Source: a bacterium (lineage in GTDB: Bacteria; Zixibacteria; MSB-5A5; GN15; FEB-12). From it: a stretch of DNA of 6,074 bases. Each line of letters starts with the position of its first letter. The stretch's first letter is position 1. The DNA lies in assembly GCA_030619425.1 (NCBI GenBank), contig JAUXBJ010000134.1, positions 1 to 6,074 on the forward strand, given 5' to 3'. The position numbers were made by a program, and so were the translations under genes. The notes beneath the pieces are model-generated. The model was not told the origin of the DNA, searched no databases, and was given only the letters and a program-made list of their open reading frames with translations. Shown here in pieces: positions 1 to 4,852 of this stretch.

Positions 1-1
1 C

Positions 2-301
2 GGAGGTCGGAACAAGCCGGATGTCGCCCTGTTCCATGCCCAGGCGTTCAAACGGGCCGGCGATTTGGATCAGGCGGTTTGCCTCTGGCAGAGTATCTGC
101 GAACTGGATGGGCGGGAGGCCTACTGGGCCAATCTGGAACTGGCCATGTACAACGAGCACAAGGCCAGGGATTACCACCGGGCTTTCCATTATGCCCAGG
201 TCGCGGCGCGTATCTGCCCCTATGGCGTCAGCCATCGTCCCCGGCTGAAACACCGGCTGCAACGCTTAGCCTCCAAGAGGAAACAGGCTTCGGACCGGTA
301 G
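2..301 (+). CDS. C-terminal TPR-like tail of a probable YprB-type RNase H-like exonuclease (5' end outside window)
   Basis: The reading frame is open from the left edge, giving 99 visible residues and a TAG stop at 299-301; the true start lies outside. The visible part is helical and TPR-like: a segment with FKRAGDLDQAVCLWQ, then ANLELAMYNEHKARDYHRAF, then a basic end with RLKHRLQRLASKRKQ. This pattern, an 'E-H-x-x-R-D-Y-x-x-A' helix followed by a basic 'L-x-H-R-L-x-R-L' end, is what I know from the C-terminus of bacterial ribonuclease H-like (YprB family) proteins, which carry an N-terminal 3'-5' exonuclease fold. The catalytic domain is not in the window, so the exonuclease call is an inference from the tail; a generic TPR protein is the alternative. 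The stop codon lies inside the GTAGGG end of the adjacent repeat, so the last residues may have been altered by repeat insertion. Confidence 0.65.
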   Translation, partial: GGRNKPDVALFHAQAFKRAGDLDQAVCLWQSICELDGREAYWANLELAMYNEHKARDYHRAFHYAQVAARICPYGVSHRPRLKHRLQRLASKRKQASDR

Positions 302-357
302 GGTAGGATCCCTGCGATCCTGCCTGTTTCGGCGGCATCGCAGGGATGCCGCCCTAC
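298..357. repeat. 60-base double-hairpin inverted repeat (REP-like intergenic element)
   Basis: Two 27-base arms (298-324 and 331-357) are inverted copies matching at 22 of 27 positions around a 6-base centre, with ends GTAGGG and CCCTAC. Each arm also folds alone: 302-310 pairs with 316-324 (9 bp with one G-T wobble, loop CCTGC), and 331-339 pairs with 345-353 (9 perfect bp, loop GCAGG). The two loops are exact complements. Two of the five differences between arms compensate each other within the small hairpins. The element overlaps the stop codon of the upstream gene and lies 90 bases before the HDOD start. It could act as a transcription terminator or mRNA-end protector for the upstream gene, but there is no T-run typical of an intrinsic terminator. 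It looks like a dispersed genomic repeat, which one window cannot prove. Confidence 0.8.
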
Positions 358-383
358 TAACCAATCTCGGCGATTTTCTGCCC

Positions 384-426
384 ATCGGTCTCAACAGGAC
401 CGGCTTGCGACCGATACATATATAAA
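384..426 (+). promoter_or_regulatory. Inverted repeat and AT-rich promoter-like region upstream of the HDOD gene
   Basis: ATCGGTC (384-390) and GACCGAT (409-415) are perfect 7-base inverted arms separated by 18 bases, with a further GACCGG half-site at 398-403 between them. Directly after is the only AT-rich tract in this gap, CATATATAAA (417-426), a plausible -10 region 22 or more bases before the HDOD start at 448. No well-spaced TTGACA-like -35 box is seen; TTGCGA at 405-410 is too close. The arrangement suggests an operator overlapping a promoter, but this is pattern-based only. Confidence 0.3.
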
Positions 427-447
427 GCCGATTATCGATGGAACAGT

Positions 448-1776
448 ATGGACAATGATATCTTCCAACAGATTCTGAAGGACCACAAAGAACTTTCCTC
501 GCTGCCGCAGACTCTCTCTGAGGTGTTGCGCGTGGTCAGAGACGACAACGCCTCCACCAAAAACTTGGCCGAGGTGCTTTCCCGTGATCCTGCCTTGACG
601 GCCAAAGTTCTGCGGATCGTCAACAGTCCCTACTATGGGGCGGGGCGGGAGATCACAACAATGCCCCAGGCTGTCATGACTTTGGGGATGCGGGCGGTTT
701 CGGCTCTGGCGTTATCAACCTCGATTTACGATCTTTCGGGCAAGTGGCAGGTGACGATCGATCGGCAGCGCTTCTGGCGGCACTCGCTGGAGGTGGCTAT
801 GGCGGCCCGCATGATCGCACGCGAGAGCGGCTACGCCTATCCGGAGGAGGCGTTTATATGTGGTCTGCTACACGATATCGGTATCCTGATTCTGGAGAAA
901 TCGTTCCCAGAGAAGTTCGAGCGAATATGGAAACAGGCTGAAGCCGGTGAGGACATCGCCGAACTGGAAGAACGCATCTGGGGGACCAACCACGCTCGGG
1001 TCGGCCAGTTCCTGCTCGAGCAATGGGGCTTACCGTCAGTAATTTGTGATGCGGTCGGCTATCACCACAGTCAGATTCTTACCCAGAACAACGATCCGGA
1101 ACTCAGGCCGGCTCAGATCATCAGCCTGAGCAACCTGATCTCACAGTTCACCATTGCCAAAGCACGGCCTGAACTGACCATTGAGGCCGGCCACAAAGAA
1201 ACACTGGCCGCCGCTCTGGAGCTTCCCATTCCGCGTCTGGTCGAACTGCAGGAGAACCTGTTGTCGGCCTTCATTGAAGAGGCAAGGTTTCTCGAGATTG
1301 ATATCGGTTCACCCGAAGAACTACTTATCGAGGCTAACCGCATTATCTACAGCCACTATCTCTCGGTCGAGAACCTGCTCAGCGAGAACCGCCGCATGCA
1401 TCAGGAAGTGGCTCGCGCCCAGATGGAGAAGGCCTCTCTGGAGACGCTCAAAACTATCACCGCCACCTTCAATCACTACATTAATAACGCCTCCGCAACC
1501 ATTCTCGGACGGGCGCAGTTGATTGAGTTGAAGATTAACAAAGGGGAGATCAATGATCCCTCCGGTGACACCGCACACGCCATGTCTACCATCGTCGAAG
1601 GCGTCAACGCTATCTGCTCAGTCATCGGTGAACTGGAGAAGCTTACCAAGTTCAAGACCACGGTGTACCACGACGACACCTACATCATCGATCTGGAAAA
1701 CCGCTTGAAAAAGCAGTTGGACAGTCTGCAAACTGAAGCGAGCGCGCCTGTAGAGCAAAGCCCCCCGCCGGCCTGA
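448..1776 (+). CDS. HDOD-domain signalling protein with a C-terminal histidine-kinase-like DHp tail
   Basis: This 442-residue cytoplasmic protein has no signal peptide or membrane segment. Residues ~15-215 form an HDOD (HD-related output) domain: LSSLPQTLSEVLRVV at the start, SRDPALTAKVLRIVNSPYYG at 45-64, and the helix with CGLLHDIGILIL at ~138-149. HD-type histidines are kept at H112, H142/D143, H182 and H206/H207, but the usual last Asp appears to be Asn229. HDOD proteins serve as regulatory hubs in motility, c-di-GMP and stress signalling; most have no known enzymatic activity. A coiled linker (~305-335) leads to residues ~335-400, which resemble a kinase dimerisation and phosphoacceptor (DHp) hairpin: FNHYINNASATILGRAQLIE aligns with a kinase H-box, placing H343 at the phosphoacceptor position. 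There is no ATPase domain; the protein ends in a Pro-rich tail. The ATG at 448 has only a weak GGA-type ribosome site (440-442). The gene is monocistronic here and converges on the peptidase gene. Confidence 0.9.
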   Translation: MDNDIFQQILKDHKELSSLPQTLSEVLRVVRDDNASTKNLAEVLSRDPALTAKVLRIVNSPYYGAGREITTMPQAVMTLGMRAVSALALSTSIYDLSGKWQVTIDRQRFWRHSLEVAMAARMIARESGYAYPEEAFICGLLHDIGILILEKSFPEKFERIWKQAEAGEDIAELEERIWGTNHARVGQFLLEQWGLPSVICDAVGYHHSQILTQNNDPELRPAQIISLSNLISQFTIAKARPELTIEAGHKETLAAALELPIPRLVELQENLLSAFIEEARFLEIDIGSPEELLIEANRIIYSHYLSVENLLSENRRMHQEVARAQMEKASLETLKTITATFNHYINNASATILGRAQLIELKINKGEINDPSGDTAHAMSTIVEGVNAICSVIGELEKLTKFKTTVYHDDTYIIDLENRLKKQLDSLQTEASAPVEQSPPPA

Positions 1777-1809
1777 GATAGCACGGGTAGACAAATGCGA
1801 CTGCCGCCC

Positions 1810-1841
1810 GTAGGGTCCCGGCCGTGACTCTCGCCCCCTAC
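1810..1841. repeat. Short GTAGGG...CCCTAC inverted repeat at the convergent gene junction
   Basis: Six-base perfect inverted ends (1810-1815 and 1836-1841) enclose 20 bases containing a CGGCCG palindrome. The ends are the same hexamers that bound the larger repeat at 298-357, and TGCCGCCC just before it (1802-1809) also occurs at 347-354 in that repeat, so this may be a degenerate relative. It includes the stop codon of the minus-strand peptidase (1838-1840). Lying between two convergent genes it could serve as a two-way terminator, but the stem is short and no T-run follows on either strand. Confidence 0.4.
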
Positions 1842-4012
1842 TTGTCGTGCTTGAACCTCATCCCTAACTGGTCAAGGATGAATGCGTACACATCGGATTC
1901 CTTCTCAATCCTTAAACTCAATGCCGTCCCCCCGCCGTGTCCGGTCTTGGCGCTGGTTCTGAGCAAGATCGGTTTGCCCGAACTGGTGGCGGCCTGCATG
2001 CATGCGACCATTTTTCGCGACTGGGCGGGGTTGACGCGACCATCGTGCTCGCCGGTCAAAAACAGAACCGACGGATAGGCGGCGCCGTTTTTCACGTTAT
2101 GGTAGGGGGAGTAAGCGTATAGGGCGCGGAAGTTATCGGGGTTCTTGACCGTGCCGAACTCGGTAACGTTGAACTCACCGTTGGGGTCAAGTTCGACACG
2201 CAACATGTCGTAGATGCCGACCGACGACACCACCGCCGCGTACAACTCGGGGTGTTGCGTGAAGGCAGCGCCCATGAGCAAGCCGCCGTTGCTGCCACCT
2301 TTGATGACCAACCTCGACGGGTTGGTGTAGCCGGTTTCAATCAGGTATTCAGCACAGGCGGTGAAATCATCAAAGACGTTCTGCTTCCTGGTCAGGTTTC
2401 CGGCCAGGTGCCACTCTTCACCGTACTCGCCGCCGCCGCGCAAGTTGGCCACGGCATAGACACCCCCCTGATCGAGCCACAATCTGAGCGTGGCGTCAAA
2501 ACGCGGCGAGAGACTGATGCCGTATCCGCCGTAGCCATGGAGTATAGTCGGGTTGTTGCTATCGAGTTTGGTACCCTTCAGGCGAACAATGTTCAAGGGG
2601 ACTTTGGTGCCGTCTTTGGAGGTGGCAAACTCTCGGACCACCTCAACATCAGAGAAATCAGCCGGTGAGGACTTGTACAGCTTGGTTCCGGACCACACCG
2701 GTCGGTCTCCCGGCCGAACAAGCTGCCATCCGGGTGGTTCGGTGTAGCTGGCCCTTCGCATAAGAAAAGTATCACCCCCCGCGTAGAGCAATCCGCTAAT
2801 GGATGTGATCGGTCCGATGTCTATCTGTTCCTGATAGCCTTCAGAATAATAGTGAACGCGCAGGCGATTGGGACCTCCGTCCAAATCAACGAGCGCCAGG
2901 TAACGCTCGGTGGGAAGAAATCTCTGGATTGTGACCTCGCTCTCTTCGATAAGCGTTGTCGCTTTGGACAAATCTGTCTCTCCCGCCGGCAGGTGCAGGA
3001 TGCTTCCCTTCGGTGTTCCCTTATGCGACAACAGGTATAGCGAGTTATCCGGCCCAAAGCGAACCGTGGGGATCAAGTCTTCAAACCGAGTGATTTGAGT
3101 CCAGGTCCCCTGGGGTCCAAGCAGGTAGTGAGCGTACTTGCCGCCGTCGCCGTTGGCCACCGTGACCAGGATATATTGACCATCATCGGACGCATCCAGT
3201 TGGTTCTCAGCAATGCGAGGAAATTCTTCGCCGATTGCGTAAGTATCCTCCTCGGCCAGAGTGCCCATCGTATGGTAATAGACCTGATGGTAGAAACTGA
3301 GGTCCTCCTCTGGTCGTTCCCCCGGCTGCGGATAGCGTGTATAGAAGAACCCTGAGCCGTCGGCGCTCCAGGCCACGTCCCCACCGGCGGTAGGTCCGTT
3401 GACACCAGGAATCACATCCGGCAGCTCTGTGCCGGTAGCTAACTCAAAGACGTGCACGGTTCCTTTTTCGCTGCCATGTTCGGACAACGACACCGCCACG
3501 AGAGATGCGTCCGGGGACGGAACATAGAAGTCGATTGACGTCGTTCCTTCCGGGTTGCGCTCGTTGACATCGAGGATCACTTTTTCAGTCGAGAGATCGA
3601 ACGGTGAGGCAAGTGTAATCAGAAGCGGCTGTTCTTTGGGCGGCTGAAACTTGAAGGCGAAGAGGACGCCATTTTCATATTGCAGGTAGTAATAGTCGGT
3701 CGATTCACCGCCCATGAGTTCGGAGAGATACTCCCGGATAGCGGGCCGGTCGGCAACGTTGTCGAGGATTCCGCGTGCGTAGGCATTCTGGGCGCTATTC
3801 CATTCTTTGACTTTACTGTTGGTGAAGCTCTCCAGCCATCGGTATTCCTCGCTGACCTCAACTTCATGATAGGTGTCGGTCACCAGGCTCTTGTCCGTTG
3901 CCGGCGGCTGGTCGGACGCAGGCAAACCCGTGAAAAGGATCAGGACCAGACACAGAATGATCGATGCCGCTGCGGCCAGTGACGCAAGCGGGCGGCGCTG
4001 CTTGGATTTCAT
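1838..4012 (-). CDS. Secreted prolyl-oligopeptidase-family serine peptidase (S9A)
   Basis: The 724-residue product matches the usual length of family S9A plus a leader. Residues 1-32 look like a Sec signal peptide (KSKQRR, then a hydrophobic core, possible cleavage after LPA at 32); there is no lipobox. An N-terminal segment with EEYRWLES and a beta-propeller (~80-450) precede the alpha/beta-hydrolase domain. The catalytic triad is S574 in GGSNGG, D657 in GEHDGRV and H692 in KTGHGGG. GYGGYG (493-498) and RGGGEYGEEWH (525-535) supply family oxyanion and structural motifs; R659 matches the substrate-binding Arg of the pig enzyme. The Trp that stacks on the substrate proline in pig POP (W595) aligns with N615, so strict post-proline specificity is doubtful. 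Such enzymes cleave short peptides; here probably periplasmic. The ATG at 4012 has a good AGGAG site 9 bases upstream. The TAG stop lies in a GTAGGG motif shared with a nearby repeat. Confidence 0.95.
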   Translation of the reverse strand: MKSKQRRPLASLAAAASIILCLVLILFTGLPASDQPPATDKSLVTDTYHEVEVSEEYRWLESFTNSKVKEWNSAQNAYARGILDNVADRPAIREYLSELMGGESTDYYYLQYENGVLFAFKFQPPKEQPLLITLASPFDLSTEKVILDVNERNPEGTTSIDFYVPSPDASLVAVSLSEHGSEKGTVHVFELATGTELPDVIPGVNGPTAGGDVAWSADGSGFFYTRYPQPGERPEEDLSFYHQVYYHTMGTLAEEDTYAIGEEFPRIAENQLDASDDGQYILVTVANGDGGKYAHYLLGPQGTWTQITRFEDLIPTVRFGPDNSLYLLSHKGTPKGSILHLPAGETDLSKATTLIEESEVTIQRFLPTERYLALVDLDGGPNRLRVHYYSEGYQEQIDIGPITSISGLLYAGGDTFLMRRASYTEPPGWQLVRPGDRPVWSGTKLYKSSPADFSDVEVVREFATSKDGTKVPLNIVRLKGTKLDSNNPTILHGYGGYGISLSPRFDATLRLWLDQGGVYAVANLRGGGEYGEEWHLAGNLTRKQNVFDDFTACAEYLIETGYTNPSRLVIKGGSNGGLLMGAAFTQHPELYAAVVSSVGIYDMLRVELDPNGEFNVTEFGTVKNPDNFRALYAYSPYHNVKNGAAYPSVLFLTGEHDGRVNPAQSRKMVACMQAATSSGKPILLRTSAKTGHGGGTALSLRIEKESDVYAFILDQLGMRFKHDK

Positions 4013-4021
4013 GGGATAATG

Positions 4022-4026
4022 CTCCT
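4022..4026 (-). promoter_or_regulatory. Ribosome binding site of the peptidase gene
   Basis: On the minus strand this reads AGGAG, 9 bases before the ATG at 4012. It supports that start, which also gives a complete signal peptide. Confidence 0.8.
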
Positions 4027-4033
4027 ATCTTTA

Positions 4034-4076
4034 CGATCGCCGGTGTCGGCCTAGCCCGAATGAGGTTCGGCGATCG
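4034..4076 (-). promoter_or_regulatory. Inverted repeat in the leader of the peptidase gene
   Basis: CGATCGCCG (4034-4042) and CGGCGATCG (4068-4076) are perfect 9-base inverted arms with 25 bases between them. On the minus strand the enclosed part can form a smaller CCGAA/TTCGG hairpin with a 5-base loop. The structure ends 8 bases before the ribosome site, so it may be an operator or a leader-RNA structure controlling translation. No recognisable promoter was found upstream. Confidence 0.4.
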
Positions 4077-4153
4077 AATTCTGGTACTTAGGCAAAGGTA
4101 AGGAACGACGGCTTTCGATGGAACTGATATTTGTGCGATGTTTGGGTTTGCGG

Positions 4154-4195
4154 TTATTCGTATTTCGCCGACAGCGCCTTAAAGCGCGGGTGGTC
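4154..4195 (-). pseudogene. Decayed C-terminal remnant of a TPR-type gene, copy 1
   Basis: Read on the minus strand, this stretch encodes DHPRFKALSAKYE and a TAA stop. That is the typical last segment of many bacterial TPR-tailed proteins (such as TPR-linked kinases and cyclases), where a '(D/N)HPRFxALLxKY' motif ends the chain. A stop codon (TAA) directly precedes it in frame and no larger open frame leads in, so it cannot be a functional gene. It matches copy 2 at 34 of 39 bases, and a weaker resemblance appears to continue some 20 bases further upstream. The identification as a gene tail comes from family pattern knowledge; a non-coding direct repeat is the alternative. Confidence 0.4.
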
Positions 4196-4242
4196 TTAAT
4201 GTATGGCACCGGGCGGATGGCGCTGGACAGATGTGGCCGCAG

Positions 4243-4581
4243 TCAATTCTGAAACGACGACCGACCGATCAGGTACTCGATACGTTTGACATCGCGCTCG
4301 GCAATATTGGTGATGCGAAGGCCGACACTGTGGTAATCCGGGTTGACATCGTGGCCGCTCCAGACAGCGTCGGCGGTGAAGACGACCTTCTCGCCTTCTG
4401 GGAGGTAACGGGGCAGTTCCATGCGCAGTTTGTGACTGCCGGCAGTCACCGGTGTTTCACTCAGTAGTCGCATCCCTTCGGTGGTGATGTCGACCACGCG
4501 GCCCAGAATCTTCTTGCTGCCCTTCTTGTAAACTGCGGGATAGAATATCAACTGCTTTCTTGGGAGGGTTCGCTGTTCCAT
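4243..4581 (-). CDS. Single-domain PilZ protein (probable c-di-GMP receptor)
   Basis: With the ATG at 4581 the product is 112 residues, the usual size of a stand-alone PilZ domain. R4-x-x-x-R8 (RTLPR) and D31-I-T-T-E-G36 match the two c-di-GMP-binding PilZ motifs, RxxxR and (D/N)xSxxG, with Thr in place of the usual Ser. The later ADAVWSG (70-76) and HSVGLRITNI (84-93) fit the barrel strands of the fold. Such proteins bind c-di-GMP and adjust motility, exopolysaccharide or transcription through partners; the partner is unknown here. An open frame extends to an ATG at 4644, but the 4581 start has an AGGAG site (4592-4596) and begins right at the domain, while the extra residues look like non-coding palindrome sequence. 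It stands alone on the minus strand between two gene-tail remnants. Confidence 0.88.
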   Translation of the reverse strand: MEQRTLPRKQLIFYPAVYKKGSKKILGRVVDITTEGMRLLSETPVTAGSHKLRMELPRYLPEGEKVVFTADAVWSGHDVNPDYHSVGLRITNIAERDVKRIEYLIGRSSFQN

Positions 4582-4591
4582 TGCTTTGTCA

Positions 4592-4596
4592 CTCCT
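4592..4596 (-). promoter_or_regulatory. Ribosome binding site deciding the PilZ start
   Basis: Minus-strand AGGAG (AAGGAGT including flanks) lies 10 bases before the ATG at 4581. It favours this start over the upstream in-frame ATG at 4644, which overlaps a palindrome and has no comparable site. Confidence 0.7.
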
Positions 4597-4626
4597 TGGT
4601 CGCCCCGGTCTAATGTGCAGGTTGCC

Positions 4627-4646
4627 ACATGATCCCGGAATCATGT
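4627..4646. promoter_or_regulatory. Palindromic operator-like site upstream of the PilZ gene
   Basis: ACATGAT (4627-4633) and ATCATGT (4640-4646) are perfect 7-base inverted arms around a 6-base centre, a 20-base dyad typical in size of a dimeric regulator site. Its centre is about 55 bases before the PilZ start. No T-run follows on either strand, so a terminator is unlikely. The regulator is unknown. Confidence 0.4.
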
Positions 4647-4757
4647 TCTGCTCTTTTGTTGATGTATCGGCAGAGTTACTCGGTCAAACAACCGTTCACA
4701 GGAAAAATGTGGTGGCGTAGAGGCCGGCTGTGTTGCCGACGACGGCCCGCCGAGCGC

Positions 4758-4835
4758 TTATTCGTACTTCTCCAGCAGCGCCTGAAAGCGCGGGTGCGTA
4801 AAAACTGGTCCGATTCGCACGGACATCGTTACCAC
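4758..4835 (-). pseudogene. Remnant of a TPR-type gene C-terminus, copy 2, forming a 25-codon mini-ORF
   Basis: The minus strand encodes a short frame ending in THPRFQALLEKYE and a TAA stop, a characteristic end of TPR-tailed signalling proteins. It can be read from a GTG at 4835 (ATG at 4826 is in frame), and an AGGAG motif at 4845-4849 sits 9 bases upstream of that GTG, just after the stop of the barrel gene. The segment before HPRF (VRIGPVF) resembles a shortened form of the usual 'R-I-x-P-x-W/F-D-P-L-R-x-HPRF' lead-in. The simplest reading is a deletion scar keeping only the tail of a lost gene. A translated micro-protein downstream of the barrel gene cannot be excluded. It pairs with copy 1 as a 39-base direct repeat. 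Confidence 0.45.
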
Positions 4836-4852
4836 AGTTACTTGCTCCTATA

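Noticed and set aside
298..357. CRISPR repeat
   Set aside because: Only one copy is present, with a 6-base centre and no array of spacers or cas genes; it is an inverted, not a regularly spaced direct, repeat.
1181..1522. Plus-strand 113-residue frame inside the HDOD gene
   Set aside because: It is an Arg/Ser/Pro-rich alternative-frame translation of the HDOD gene with no ribosome site or domain.
1777..1837. Intrinsic terminator between the convergent genes
   Set aside because: Only short stems are possible (ACGGG/CCCGT, GTAGGG/CCCTAC) and neither strand has a T-run after them, so I list only the inverted repeat.
2252..2668. Plus-strand 138-residue open frame inside the peptidase gene
   Set aside because: It lies antisense to the hydrolase domain, including the catalytic Ser region, and shows no recognisable domain; it is a shadow of a high-GC gene.
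4093..4100. Bacteroidetes-type -7 box (TACCTTTG on the minus strand) as the peptidase promoter
   Set aside because: The motif matches TAnnTTTG but no TTTG box lies about 20 bases upstream, and the host phylum is not established.
4582..4644. N-terminal extension of the PilZ frame up to the ATG at 4644
   Set aside because: The extra 21 residues precede the domain, overlap the 4627-4646 palindrome and have no ribosome site, whereas the ATG at 4581 has AGGAG upstream.
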